A stretch of DNA of 64,000 nt. It comes from Streptomyces sioyaensis. Its GTDB lineage: Bacteria > Actinomycetota > Actinomycetes > Streptomycetales > Streptomycetaceae. The notes beneath the pieces were generated by a model. That model was given only the letters and a program-made list of their open reading frames with translations. It was not told the origin of the DNA and made no database searches. The stretch is from assembly GCF_004122735.1 (NCBI RefSeq), contig NZ_SDIF01000022.1:1-64000 (forward strand), in the 5' to 3' direction. This document shows positions 1-9,818 of this stretch, one piece after another; within the stretch, counting starts at the first letter, position 1, and every line of letters begins with the position of its first letter. Position numbers and translations under genes: made by a program.

Positions 1-126
1 ACTTTTTGCTTTCTCGCAGGACTTCGGGACAACGACCACCACTGCATCCCCGGGGTATGGGGCCGAGCCCACCCCGGGGATGCAGTGGTGGTCGTTGTCC
101 CGAAGTCCTGCGAGAAAGCAAAAAGT
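1..126. repeat. 56-bp perfect inverted repeat (long hairpin)
   Basis: Bases 1-56 and 71-126 are exact reverse complements with a 14-base loop (57-70). The left arm begins at the first base of the window, so the repeat may extend further. It lies about 100 bp before the acylase gene. The uninterrupted stem is far longer than an ordinary terminator. It could be a terminator for a gene upstream of the window or the remnant of a mobile element; the sequence alone does not decide. Confidence 0.9.
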
Positions 127-227
127 TGACTGTTGTTCATCTTCCGGCCTGGGATAACCGCCGGTAACGTCCCGCCCACCTTCCCCCAAGGTCTCGCAGA
201 GCCGGGGACCCCCATCGAGGAGCAGGA

Positions 228-3046
228 ATGCGACGACGTACCGGAAGGCTCAGGACCGCCGCCGCGGCGGCCCTGTTCGCCTTGGGTGCCACGTTCTTGG
301 CACCGCCCCCCACCGCGGCCGCGGCCGTGCACGACGCCGACGACTACTGCCAGGGCCAGTGCGCCGACATCCTGCCGCCCGGCGCCACCGGCAACGCCAC
401 CTTGGTGGAGATCCTCGGCAACAAGCTGTTCGGTACCCACCCCGAGCACTCCACCGACCAACTCGCCCCGTACGGTGCGCTGGCGAGCGGGTATCAGTCG
501 CTCACCGACTCCACCCTCACCCAGTTCTTCAACGACGCCTCGTTCGGCGTCCCCCAGGACCAGGTCGGCAAGGTCACCACACCCCGTGCCGACGTCACCA
601 TCACCCGGGACAAGAAGACCGGTGTCCCGCACATCAAGGGCACCACCCGCTACGGCACCGAATACGGCGCCGGCTACGCCGCGGGCCAGGACCGGCTCTG
701 GCTGATGGACCTCTTCCGCCACATCGGCCGCGGCGAGCTGACCTCCTTCGCGGGCGGCGCGCTCGCCAACCAGGGCCTGGAGCAGCAGTTCTGGCCGCAG
801 GCGCCGTACACCGAGGAGGATCTGCAACAGCAGGTCGACTACATCAAGGACCACAACGGCGAGCGCGGCAAGCTGGCCATGCAGGACGCCCAGGCCTATG
901 TCGACGGCATCAACGCCTACCGCGAACAGTCCAAGAACGGCCGTTACTTCCCCGGTGAGTACGTCCTCACCGGCCATGTCGACGCGATCACCAACGCCGG
1001 GGAGATCCAGCCCTTCAAGCTCACCGACCTGATAGCCCTGGCCTCCGTCGTCGGCGGGCTGTTCGGCAACGGCGGTGGCGGCGAGGTCCCCTCGGCCCTC
1101 GCGCTGCTCTCCGCCCAGCAGAAGTACGGCGTCGAGAAGGGCACCGCGGTCTGGGAGTCCTTCCGGGAGCGCAACGACCCCGAGGCCGCCAAGACCCTGC
1201 ACGACGGGAGCAGCTTCCCGTACGCGGTCAAGCCGGCCAAGGCCAAGGGCACCGCGCTGCCCGACCGCGGCTCGGTCAGCGCCGAGCCGCTGGTCTTCGA
1301 CCGCACCGGTGCGGCCACCGTCAAGAGCGGCACCCCGCCGCGGGACCCGGTCAAGGCCCCGAAGAAGTACAAGAAGCTGGAAGGCCTCTTCAAGGACGGG
1401 GTGCTGCCCAAGGGGAGCTTCGACCCCACGCAGCACCGCGGGATGTCCAACGCCCTGCTGGTTTCCGGCAAGCACACCGCGAGCGGCCACCCCGTCGCCG
1501 TCTTCGGCCCGCAGACCGGCTACTTCGCGCCCCAGCTGCTGATGCTCCAGGAGATCCAGGGGCCCGGCATCAGCGCCCGCGGCGCCTCCTTCGCGGGCGT
1601 GGGGATGTACGTCCAGCTCGGCCGCGGCCAGGACTACGCCTGGAGCGCCACCTCCGCCGGCCAGGACATCACCGACACCTACGCCGTCGAGCTGTGCAAC
1701 GCGGACGGCTCCGCGCCCACCAAGGACTCCACCTCCTACCGCTACCACGGTGGCTGCGTCCCCATGGAGAAGCTGGAGCGGACCAACTCCTGGAAGCCCA
1801 CCGTCGCCGACCCGACCGCGGCCGGCTCCTACCGGATGCAGGTCTTCCGGACGAAGTACGGGATCGTCACGCACCGCGCCACCGTCGACGGCAAGCCCGT
1901 CGCCTACACCGCGCAGCGCTCCACCTACCGCCACGAGGCCGACTCGATCATCGGCTTCCAGATGTTCAACGACCCGTCCTACGTCACCGACGCCGCCTCC
2001 TTCCAGAAGGCCGCCGGGCACATCGGCTACGCCTTCAACTGGTTCTACGCCGACTCCCGGGACATCGCGTACTACAACAGCGGCCTCAACCCGGTCCGCA
2101 ACCCGGACGTCGATCCGTCGCTGCCCATCAAGGCGGACGACGCCTACGAGTGGAAGGGCTACGACCCCGCCACCAACACCACCGACTACACCCCGCCGGC
2201 CCAGCACCCGCAGTCCGTCGACCAGGACTACTACATCTCCTGGAACAACAAGCAGGCCAAGGACTACGACTCGGCGGGCTTCGGCAACGGCTCGGTGCAC
2301 CGCGGCAATCTGCTGGACGACCGGGTGCGCGCCCTGACCAAGGAGGGCGGGGTGACCCGGGCGTCGCTGACCCGCGCCATGTCCCAGGCCGCGGTCACCG
2401 ATCTGCGCGGCGAGGACGTGCTCCCCGAACTCCTGCGGGTCCTCAACAGCAAGCCCGTCACCGACCCGGCGCTGAAGACCGCGGTGCAGCAGCTGGAGGC
2501 CTGGCGCAAGGACGGCGCCCAGCGACGGGAGACCGCAGCGGGCTCGCACACCTACGCCCACTCCGACGCGGTGCGGCTGATGGACGCCTGGTGGCCGCAG
2601 ATGATCGAGGCGGTCTTCAAGCCCCGGCTGGGCGGCGACCTCTACGACGCGCTGCGGGCCAACCTCGGCATCGACGAATCACCGTCGGCCGGCCACGGCC
2701 CGACCGGGGGCACGCCGGTTCGGCCTTCCAGTACGGCTGGTGGAGCTATGCGGACAAGGACCTGCGGGCGGTGCTCGGCGACACGGTGCAGGGCCGGCTC
2801 GCGGAGCCGTACTGCGGTGGCGGTGACCTGTCCGCCTGCCGTGACACCCTGCTGACCACCCTCCAGCAGGCGACCGGGAAGACCGCCGAGCAGGTCTATC
2901 CCGGCGACGGCAGCTGCAAGGCCGGCGACCAGTGGTGCGCGGACGCGATCATCCACCGTGCGGTCGGCGGGCTGACCCACGACACCATCAGCTGGCAGAA
3001 CCGGCCGACCTATCAGCAGGTCGTGGAATTCCCCGCACACCGGTAG
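228..3046 (+). pseudogene. penicillin acylase family protein, frameshifted near its C-terminus
   Basis: Ntn-hydrolase of the penicillin/lipopeptide/homoserine-lactone acylase family, normally exported and self-cleaved into alpha and beta chains. A secretory signal (about residues 1-33, Arg-rich start then an Ala-rich core) precedes the alpha region (motif YGAGYAAGQDRLWLMD). The beta chain should begin at Ser407 in HRGMSNALLVSG, the N-terminal nucleophile. The start has GAGGAG six bases upstream. The frame breaks in the G5 run at 2706-2710. After it, family-like sequence (AFQYGWWSYADKDLRAVLGD) continues in another frame to 3046, about 938 residues in all. One additional G would restore a single frame. 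Without it the protein ends at 2855 with about 50 unrelated residues. This may be a true mutation or a base-calling error. Substrate unknown. Confidence 0.85.
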
Positions 3047-3078
3047 CGGGAGGTACGGATGCCGGCCGGTCCGGCGGA

Positions 3079-3130
3079 CCGGATACCGGCGGGCAGGCCC
3101 CGGGCGCGGCGCCCGGGGCCGGTATCCGTC
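3079..3130. terminator. nested hairpin after the acylase gene
   Basis: GGCCCCGGGC (3096-3105) pairs with GCCCGGGGCC (3111-3120). An outer layer CGGATACCGG (3081-3090) pairs with CCGGTATCCG (3119-3128). It lies about 35 bases after the acylase stop. No T-run follows, as is usual in streptomycetes. Confidence 0.6.
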
Positions 3131-3341
3131 CGGGGCCGGTCCGGCGGGCGGTGCTGTGCATCCTCCCGCGCGGCGCGTCCGGCGAACCGGGGATTTACTT
3201 GACCATTCGACGGTCACCGAGAACGCATCCCGCATTTTCCGGAAGAAACCCCCCGTGATCCCGGCGGTGACCGGGCGGATTTCCCCTGGGGTTATGCTGC
3301 ACCGTCCTGAATTCCGGGGATGGGAAGGCGAGTAGGGGCGC

Positions 3342-4364
3342 ATGGCTTTGTCAGTTCCGCGGCAGTACCCGACGGAGTTGCTGGACACCACCATGGACCA
3401 GCTGCGCACGCTGATCGTCGTCCACGAGGCGGGCACCGCGCTGGGGGCCGCGCGCCGGCTCGGCCGGGAACAGTCCAGTGTGCAGAAGCAGCTGGACACC
3501 ATGAACCGCACCTTCTCCGGACTGTGCGGCGAGGAGTTGGTCCTCAAGCAGGGGCGCGGCAAGGACGCCCTGTTCACCGCGACCGGCGAGGCGCTGGTGG
3601 AGCTGGCGCGGCGCACTCTGGGGGAGTGGTCGGACGGGGTGCGCGACGCCCGCCGCCGACTGGGCCGGACGCTGTCCGTCGGCACCACCCGCTATACGCT
3701 CGGCTTTCTGCTGGACGCGGTGGAACGCGTCACCGGGGAATTCGGGCGCGACGATGTCGAGCTGAAAGTGACTCATGTCCGCACCGGCGACCTCTTCGCC
3801 AAATTGCGCTCCAAGGAGCTCGATCTGGTCTGCGGCAGCGTGGTCGTCACCGAGGGCGAAGAAGCGGAATTGTTTGGTCCGTACGAGGTCATGCAATGGC
3901 GGCGCAGCGGGCTTTCCCTGCTGACGAACCTGCCGCCGGAGACGCTCCCCGGGACCTCCTTCGACGCCCGTGAACTGCCAGGGCTGCCTCTGGTCGTCTC
4001 GGCGCGCGGCCTGATAGACCGCTTCCTGACCTCGTGGTACGGCCCGGATTACGGGCAGAAGCTGTCCATCGCGGCCGAGATCGAGGCCGCCCACTACGGC
4101 TTCGAGCTGCTGCGGTCCGGGGTGGTGAGCGGGGCGATGCTGGTCACCCGGGGTATCGGGGAGGCGGCCGCGGACGGCCGTCTCCCGGAAGCCGGCGGAC
4201 TGCGCACCCTGGAGCTGGTCGGCGAGGCGGGTCCCCGGACCGAGGTGCTGGTCGGGGTGTTCACCCGCCGCGGGGAGCGCGGCTCCTGTGCCCCCGGCCA
4301 CCCCCTCAACCTCCTGTGGGACGCCCTGGCGCGGGAGAGCGGCCGGTGGTGGTTCCGGTCGTGA
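3342..4364 (+). CDS. LysR-family transcriptional regulator
   Basis: 340 residues. The N-terminus (about residues 17-80: MDQLRTLIVVHEAGTALGAA then RRLGREQSSVQKQLDTMNR) is a LysR-type winged helix. It is followed by the periplasmic-binding-protein-like effector domain (about 100-325, LSVGTTRYTLGFLLDAVERV onward). The linker KQGRGKDALFTATGEALVELA is typical of the family. An internal ATG at 3393 (MDQLRTL) would start exactly at the HTH and is an alternative start. The gene follows the acylase and its terminator in the same direction, and its target cannot be read from context. The effector is unknown. Confidence 0.85.
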   Translation: MALSVPRQYPTELLDTTMDQLRTLIVVHEAGTALGAARRLGREQSSVQKQLDTMNRTFSGLCGEELVLKQGRGKDALFTATGEALVELARRTLGEWSDGVRDARRRLGRTLSVGTTRYTLGFLLDAVERVTGEFGRDDVELKVTHVRTGDLFAKLRSKELDLVCGSVVVTEGEEAELFGPYEVMQWRRSGLSLLTNLPPETLPGTSFDARELPGLPLVVSARGLIDRFLTSWYGPDYGQKLSIAAEIEAAHYGFELLRSGVVSGAMLVTRGIGEAAADGRLPEAGGLRTLELVGEAGPRTEVLVGVFTRRGERGSCAPGHPLNLLWDALARESGRWWFRS

Positions 4365-4494
4365 GGCAGCGCATCCGCCGTTGTGAGGTGCCGTCAGGAA
4401 CCGGCCGTGGCGCCCGCCCGGTGGCGGACCGGGGTGCCGTACGCTCGTTCCCGACCAGGGGGGCCTGGGGCGGGACAACGTTGGGGGGACTCCC

Positions 4495-5085
4495 GTGACG
4501 GAAACACAGCAGACCACCGGTGCACCCGCGGACGCCGCCGGGGCGCGCGGAGCGGTGCGGGGCAAACGGCTCATTCCGGTGCTCTTCGCGGTCGCCGCCC
4601 TGGCCTACCTCCTCGACCTGGGCAGCAAACTGCTCGTGGTCGCGAAGCTGGAACACCACGACGCGGTACAGGTCATCGGGACCCTGTTGCAGCTCCGGGT
4701 CATCCGCAACCGCGGCGCCGCCTTCGGCTACGGCGAGGCGATGACCATAATCTTCAGCTTCATCGCCGCGGTCGTGATCGTCGTCATCGTGCGCCTGGCC
4801 CGCAAGCTCTACAGCGTGCGCTGGGCCCTCGCGCTCGGCCTGCTGCTGGGCGGGGCGCTGGGCAACCTCACCGACCGGCTCTTCCGCGCGCCCGGCGGAT
4901 TCCAGGGCGGGGTGGTCGACTTCATCGCCCCCGCCCACTTCGCCGTCCTCAACCTCGCCGACGTGTCGATCTGCTGCGGAGGATTCCTGGTGGTGCTGCT
5001 CGCCTTCCGCGGTCTGGACCCCGACGGCACCGTCCACCGCAGCGGCGGCGGCCGCCGGCCCTCCCCGGCGCGCTCTCAGCGGTAG
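4495..5085 (+). CDS. lspA: lipoprotein signal peptidase (signal peptidase II)
   Basis: 196-residue inner-membrane aspartyl protease that removes the signal peptide of prolipoproteins after lipidation of the +1 Cys. Four hydrophobic segments fit LspA topology (about 26-48, 83-100, 108-124, 157-171). Conserved blocks are NRGAAFGYG (72-80), GNLTDRLFR (123-131) and LNLADVSI (152-159). They place the catalytic aspartates at D127 and D156. The hydrophilic N-terminal extension of about 24 residues and Arg-rich tail are common in actinobacteria. The start is GTG. Its last 10 bases overlap the end of the convergent muramidase gene. No lgt or ileS neighbour is seen, so this may be a second LspA copy. 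Confidence 0.9.
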   Translation: MTETQQTTGAPADAAGARGAVRGKRLIPVLFAVAALAYLLDLGSKLLVVAKLEHHDAVQVIGTLLQLRVIRNRGAAFGYGEAMTIIFSFIAAVVIVVIVRLARKLYSVRWALALGLLLGGALGNLTDRLFRAPGGFQGGVVDFIAPAHFAVLNLADVSICCGGFLVVLLAFRGLDPDGTVHRSGGGRRPSPARSQR

Positions 5086-6341
5086 CGCAGATAGCGCTCC
5101 CGCACCGTACGGAAGCGCCGCAGCCCTTCCTGCCAGGCCGCGACGATCTCGTCCGGTCCGGCGCCCGCGTCGATCATCGTCCGTACGGTCGCGGAGCCGG
5201 TCAGCCGGTCGATGCCGTGGTCCGGCCGCCAGGCGAAGCCCTTCCAGACGCGCTTCGCGGTCACCAGGAGGCCGATGCCGGTGCGTACCGGGTCGAACGC
5301 CTCCGGGTCGTGGACGTGCAGCTGGACGCCGCCGATCGTGGTGCCCTGGAACTTGGAGAAGGTGGGGGTGAAGTACGCCTCCCTGAAGTGGACGCCGGGC
5401 AGGTCCAGTTCCGTGGCGGCCGCGGCCCACCGCCGGTCGATCCCGTCCGCGCCCAGCAGCTCGAAGGGGCGGGTGGTGCCGCGTCCCTCGGAGAGGTTGG
5501 TGCCCTCGAAGAGGCAGGTCCCGGCGTAGACGAGGGCGGTGTCGGGGGTGGGCATGTTGGGGCTCGGCGGCACCCAGGGCAGGCCGGTCACCCCGAAGAA
5601 GTCGGTGCGCCGCCAGCCGGTCATCCGGACGGTCTCCAGCTCCACCGGGCGCCCGGCGGCCTGCGGGACGAACTCGCCGTTGAACAGCAGCGCCAGCTCC
5701 GCCACCGTCATCCCGTGCGCCTGGGCGATCGGCTCCCGGCCGATGAACGAGGCGTACGCCTTGTCGAGCACCGGGCCGGCGGCCGCGCGGCCGGTGACCG
5801 GGTTCGGCCGGTCGAGCACCACGAAGCGCTTGCCGGCGAGGACCGCCGCCACCATGCAGTCGTAGAGCGTCCAGATGTAGGTGTAGAAGCGCGCGCCGAC
5901 GTCCTGGATGTCGAAGACGACGGTGTCCACACCGGAGGCGGTGAAGACGGCGGCGAGTTCCCTGCCGCTCTTGTTGTACGTGTCGTAGACCGGCAGCCCG
6001 GTGGCCGGGTCGTCGTAGCGGCCCTGGGAGCCGCCGGCCTGGGCCGTGCCCCGGAAGCCGTGCTCGGGGCCGAAGACGGCGCGCAGCCGCACCCGGTCGT
6101 CGGCGTGCATCACATCGACGAGGTGCCTGAGGTCCTGGGTGACGCCGGTGGGGTTGGTGACGACGCCGACGGTGTGGCCGTCCACGAGGCGGTAGCCGTC
6201 GGCGGCGAGCCGGTCGAAGCCGGTGTGCACCCGCCGCCGGCCGCCGTGCGCGGGCCGTGCGGCGGCCGGGCCCGCGGTCGCGGTCAGGGCCGCTCCGGTC
6301 GCCGCCAGCCGCCCGAGCAGAACACGTCTCGACAGAGCCAT
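5076..6341 (-). CDS. DUF1343 / NamZ-like exo-beta-N-acetylmuramidase, exported
   Basis: 421 residues. A Tat-like signal ([20 protein letters not shown]) leads into a DUF1343 domain. Family motifs seen are [41 protein letters not shown] and [18 protein letters not shown]. The family (glycoside hydrolase family 171, founding member NamZ) releases terminal N-acetylmuramic acid from peptidoglycan fragments, so a role in cell-wall recycling outside the cell is likely. ATG 6341 is chosen because GGAGG lies seven bases before it; a GTG at 6347 would sit too close to that site. Monocistronic and convergent with lspA. Confidence 0.85.
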   Translation of the reverse strand: MALSRRVLLGRLAATGAALTATAGPAAARPAHGGRRRVHTGFDRLAADGYRLVDGHTVGVVTNPTGVTQDLRHLVDVMHADDRVRLRAVFGPEHGFRGTAQAGGSQGRYDDPATGLPVYDTYNKSGRELAAVFTASGVDTVVFDIQDVGARFYTYIWTLYDCMVAAVLAGKRFVVLDRPNPVTGRAAAGPVLDKAYASFIGREPIAQAHGMTVAELALLFNGEFVPQAAGRPVELETVRMTGWRRTDFFGVTGLPWVPPSPNMPTPDTALVYAGTCLFEGTNLSEGRGTTRPFELLGADGIDRRWAAAATELDLPGVHFREAYFTPTFSKFQGTTIGGVQLHVHDPEAFDPVRTGIGLLVTAKRVWKGFAWRPDHGIDRLTGSATVRTMIDAGAGPDEIVAAWQEGLRRFRTVRERYLRYR

Positions 6342-6505
6342 CCGCACACCTCCGTGATCAACAGCCGGTCATCCACCGGTTACGTGTCGTGTGCACGCTA
6401 ACGCGCACCGGCCCGCCGCGGAACGGACCCGGCCGTGACACCGGGCCCGCCCCGCTGCGGAACGAAGGCCGCCGTGACGGAAACGGGCCTCTTCCGTCGA
6501 GACAT

Positions 6506-6519
6506 ACCGACTGGTTAGT
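6506..6519. promoter_or_regulatory. TetR-type operator-like palindrome before the SDR operon
   Basis: ACCGACTGGTTAGT matches 11 of 14 positions of the palindrome ACCGACTAGTCGGT. The fuller palindrome occurs at 12142-12161 before the facing operon. It lies 41 bases before the GTG of the SDR gene, where a repressor would block transcription. The TetR gene at 9151 is the obvious binder (inference). Confidence 0.6.
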
Positions 6520-6560
6520 CTGCCTGCAGCCGAATCGGCGCGACCGAGGGAGACAGCGCA

Positions 6561-7331
6561 GTGGAAGCCGTACGGGACAAGGCCGTTGTCGTGACCGGGG
6601 CGGGCGGGGGGATCGGCGCCGCGCTGGCCCGCCGGTTCGCCGCCGAGGGCGCCCGGGTCGTGGTCAACGATCTGGACGAGGCCAAGGCGAAGCGGACCGC
6701 CGCGGAGATCGGGGCGCTCGCGGTCGCCGGGGACGCCTCCGGCGTCGTTCCGGCCGCCAGGGCGGCGCTCGGCGGCGCCATCGACATCTTCTGCGCCAAC
6801 GCCGGGGTCGGCACCGGCGGCGGGCCCGAGGCGTCCGAGGAGGACTGGACGCTGGCCTGGGACGTCAATGTCATGGCCCATGTCCGGGCCGCCCGTGCGC
6901 TACTGCCCGAGTGGCTGGAGCGCGGCAGCGGGCGCTTCGTCTCCACGGTGTCCGCCGCGGGCCTGCTGACCATGGTCGCCGCGGCCCCCTACAGCGTCAC
7001 CAAGCACGGCGCCTACGCCTTCGCCGAATGGCTCTCGCTGACCTACCGCCACCGCGGCATCGACGTGCACGCCATCTGCCCCCAGGGCGTCCGCACCGAC
7101 ATGCTGGCCGCCACCGGCGCCGCCGGCGACCTGGTCCTCACGCCCACCGCCGTGGAGCCCGAGGACGTCGCCGAGGCGCTGTTCGCGGCCATGGAGGAGG
7201 GCCGCTTCCTGGTCCTGCCGCACCCGGAGGTCGGCGGCTACTACGCGACCCGGGCCGCCGAGCCCGACCGCTGGCTGGCCGGGATGAACCACCTCCAGCA
7301 GAAGCTGGAGCAGGCCGAGGGCCGCTCCTGA
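6561..7331 (+). CDS. SDR-family NAD(P)-dependent oxidoreductase
   Basis: 256 residues, classical short-chain dehydrogenase. The cofactor motif TGAGGGIG is at 12-19 and NAG at 80-82. The catalytic set is Ser131, Tyr144 and Lys148 in YSVTK. A basic residue is absent after the glycine motif, and VVVNDLDEAK (acidic) suggests NAD preference. First gene of a + strand operon with an acyl-CoA ligase and a TetR regulator. A TetR-like operator lies just upstream. In context a likely role is oxidation or reduction of a hydroxyacyl/ketoacyl-CoA. GTG start. Exact substrate unknown. Confidence 0.88.
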   Translation: MEAVRDKAVVVTGAGGGIGAALARRFAAEGARVVVNDLDEAKAKRTAAEIGALAVAGDASGVVPAARAALGGAIDIFCANAGVGTGGGPEASEEDWTLAWDVNVMAHVRAARALLPEWLERGSGRFVSTVSAAGLLTMVAAAPYSVTKHGAYAFAEWLSLTYRHRGIDVHAICPQGVRTDMLAATGAAGDLVLTPTAVEPEDVAEALFAAMEEGRFLVLPHPEVGGYYATRAAEPDRWLAGMNHLQQKLEQAEGRS

Positions 7332-7461
7332 GGGAGGCCCGAGCGCGGATACCGCCCGTAGGGACGGGTGCGCGCCGGCCGGCCCGGTGCGCCACCCCGC
7401 CACACCCCAGGTGTTCCCCCGCAGGGATGATCAGGCGATCAGGAAGAAAGGGCCGCACCCG

Positions 7462-9123
7462 ATGACCTCCTACCAGGAAAAGCCGTGGCTGGCACAGCTC
7501 ACCGACGCCCAGCGCGCCCCCGTCCAGCCGCCCCCCTCGACGCTGCACGCCTTCAGGGCCGCGGTCGGCCGCGTCCCCGACCGCACGGCGCTCGCCTACT
7601 TCGACGGCCGGCTGTCCTACGCCGAGACCGATGCGCTCTCCGACGGCATCGCCGCCCATCTCGCCGGGCGCGGCTTCCGGCGCGGCGACCGGGCCGCGGT
7701 CATGCTGCAGAACACCCCGCACTTCGTGCTCGCCGTGCTCGGGGTGTGGAAGGCCGGCGGGGTGGTGGTCCCGGTCAACCCCATGTACAAGTCCGCCGAG
7801 ATGCGGCACATCCTGGACGACGCCGAGGTCGCCGCCGTCATCTGCGCCGACCGCACCTGGGACGGCTTTCTGCGGCTGATCGCCGACGGGGCCCCGTCCG
7901 TACGGATCGCGCTCACCGCGTGGGAGCGGGATCTGCAGACCCGTGACGACCGGCGGGTGCTGCGCGGCGCGCGGCTCGGGCCGCAGGAGGGCGCCGACGA
8001 TCTGCTGACCGTCGCCCGCACCGCCGGCCCGATACGCGCGGTACCCGCCGACCCGGAACTCACCGCCGACGACCTTGCGCTGATCAGCTACACCTCCGGC
8101 ACCAGCGGCACCCCCAAGGGCGCGACCAACACCCACGGCAACATCACGTACAACGCCGAGCGACAGCGCACCGGTCTGGGCCTGCCCGACGGCGCCACCT
8201 ACTTCGCGCTCGCCCCGCTCTTCCACATCACCGGCCTGGTCTGCGAACTGGCGGCCTGCCTCGTCAACTCCGGCACCCTCGCGCTCGCCTACCGCTTCGA
8301 GGCCGGCGTCGTCCTGGACGCGTTCCTGGAACACCGGCCCGCCTACACGGTCGGCCCCTCCACCGCCTATATGGCGCTGATGGCCCACCCCGGGGTCACC
8401 CGCGAGCACTTCGCGTCCTTCGCGACCATGTCCTCCGGCGGCGCGCCGCTGCCGCCCGCCCTCGTCGAGACGTTCCGTACCGACTTCGGCCCCTACCTCC
8501 ACAACGGGTACGGCCTGACCGAGTGCACCGCCCCCTGCGCCAGCGTCCCGCCCGGCAGCCGAGCGCCGGTCGACAAGGTCTCCGGCACACTGGCCGTCGG
8601 CGTCCCGGGTCCCGACACCGTCGTACGGATCATCGACGAGCAGGGCCGGGACCTGCCGTTCGGTGAACAGGGCGAGATCGCGGTCCGCGGCCCCCAGGTC
8701 GTCCCCGGCTACTGGCGCCGCCCGGACGCCACCGCCCAGGGCATGCCGGACGGTGAGCTGCGCACCGGCGACATCGGCTTCATGGACACCGAGGGCTGGC
8801 TCTATGTCGTCGACCGCAAGAAGGACATGATCAACGCGGCCGGCTTCAAGGTGTGGCCGCGGGAGGTCGAGGACGTCCTCTACAGCCATCCCGCGGTGCG
8901 CGAGGCCGCGGTCGTCGGGGTGCCCGACGCCTACCGCGGCGAGTCGGTGAAGGCGTACGTCAGCCTGCGGCCCGGGTCCGCCCCGGAACCCGCCGAGCTG
9001 GCCGCGTACTGCAAGGAGCGGCTGGCGGCGTACAAATATCCCCGTGAGGTGGAGATCCTGGCCGAGCTTCCGAAGACCACGAGTGGCAAGATCCTCCGAC
9101 GGGAGCTGCGCCACCGCGCATGA
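7462..9123 (+). CDS. AMP-forming acyl-CoA synthetase (class I adenylate-forming ligase)
   Basis: 553 residues. Activates a carboxylic acid via acyl-AMP to acyl-CoA. The phosphate loop YTSGTSGTPKGA is at about 210-221. GYGLTE follows near 350, then the hinge DRKKDMINAAGFKVWPREVE near 453. The C-terminal catalytic lysine is in PKTTSGKILRREL, about ten residues before the end. The ATG at 7462 is preceded by GGAAGAAAGG; the open frame extends further upstream but without family sequence. Second gene of the operon, 131 bases after the SDR and 27 bases before the TetR start. It probably supplies the CoA thioester used by the neighbouring dehydrogenases. Confidence 0.9.
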   Translation: MTSYQEKPWLAQLTDAQRAPVQPPPSTLHAFRAAVGRVPDRTALAYFDGRLSYAETDALSDGIAAHLAGRGFRRGDRAAVMLQNTPHFVLAVLGVWKAGGVVVPVNPMYKSAEMRHILDDAEVAAVICADRTWDGFLRLIADGAPSVRIALTAWERDLQTRDDRRVLRGARLGPQEGADDLLTVARTAGPIRAVPADPELTADDLALISYTSGTSGTPKGATNTHGNITYNAERQRTGLGLPDGATYFALAPLFHITGLVCELAACLVNSGTLALAYRFEAGVVLDAFLEHRPAYTVGPSTAYMALMAHPGVTREHFASFATMSSGGAPLPPALVETFRTDFGPYLHNGYGLTECTAPCASVPPGSRAPVDKVSGTLAVGVPGPDTVVRIIDEQGRDLPFGEQGEIAVRGPQVVPGYWRRPDATAQGMPDGELRTGDIGFMDTEGWLYVVDRKKDMINAAGFKVWPREVEDVLYSHPAVREAAVVGVPDAYRGESVKAYVSLRPGSAPEPAELAAYCKERLAAYKYPREVEILAELPKTTSGKILRRELRHRA

Positions 9124-9150
9124 TGAGAGCACGAAGGACAGGTGAGGGCG

Positions 9151-9756
9151 ATGGCCGGCACGAAGGACGGCAACGGCAACGGCGGGGCGAAGCCGGTGGC
9201 CCAGCGGCTGCTGGCCACCGCCACCCGGCTCTTCGCGGAGCAGGGCTACGACCGCACCTCCGTCCAGGAGATCGTCGATGCGGCGGGCGTCACCAAGGGC
9301 GCCCTTTACCACTACTTCGGCTCCAAGGACGATCTGCTGCACGAGGTCTACGGCCGGGTGCTGCGCCTCCAGCAGGAGCGGCTGGACCACTTCGCCGATG
9401 CCGACGCACCGGTCGAGCAGCGACTGCGGGACGCCGCCGCCGATGTCGTCGTCACCACCATCGAGAACCTCGACGACACCAAGATCTTCTTCCGCTCGAT
9501 GCACCACCTCGCCCCGGAGAAGGACAAGCAGGTACGCGCCGAGCGGCGGCGCTACCACGAACGGTTCCGCGCCCTGGTCGAGGAGGGCCAGCGCACCGGC
9601 GTGTTCGCCGCCGACATCCCCGCCGACCTCGTCGTGGACTACCACTTCGGCTCCGTGCACCACCTCGGCACGTGGTACCGCGAGGACGGACCGCTCAGCC
9701 CGCAGCAGGTGGCCGACCACCTCGCGGAACTGCTGCTGCGGGCGCTGCGGCCGTAG
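9151..9756 (+). CDS. TetR/AcrR-family regulator, probable local repressor
   Basis: 201 residues. The N-terminal HTH spans about residues 17-62 (RLFAEQGYDRTSVQEIVDAA then GVTKGALYHYFGSKDDLLHE), followed by an all-helical ligand domain. Last gene of the SDR-ligase operon and convergent with the acyl-CoA dehydrogenase operon. Palindromes of one family before both operons suggest autoregulation and control of all five genes, probably relieved by an acyl-CoA (inference from TetR regulators of fatty acid catabolism). A GTG at 9142 is an alternative start; neither start has a well-spaced ribosome site. Confidence 0.88.
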   Translation: MAGTKDGNGNGGAKPVAQRLLATATRLFAEQGYDRTSVQEIVDAAGVTKGALYHYFGSKDDLLHEVYGRVLRLQQERLDHFADADAPVEQRLRDAAADVVVTTIENLDDTKIFFRSMHHLAPEKDKQVRAERRRYHERFRALVEEGQRTGVFAADIPADLVVDYHFGSVHHLGTWYREDGPLSPQQVADHLAELLLRALRP

Positions 9757-9762
9757 CGCGCA

Positions 9763-9808
9763 CGGCGAAGGGCCCAGCGACCATCGGTGGTCGCTGGGCC
9801 CTTCGCCG
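9763..9808. terminator. bidirectional terminator, 21-bp perfect stem
   Basis: Arms 9763-9783 and 9788-9808 pair perfectly around a TCGG tetraloop. The hairpin sits 6 bases after the TetR stop and 10 bases before the stop of the facing acyl-CoA dehydrogenase gene, so it can end transcription of both operons. Confidence 0.9.
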
Positions 9809-9818
9809 GTCTGCGGCC

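Noticed and set aside
7138..9720. 860-codon open frame on the - strand
   Set aside because: Antisense to the acyl-CoA ligase and TetR genes; low-complexity Gly/Val/Arg sequence with no motif.
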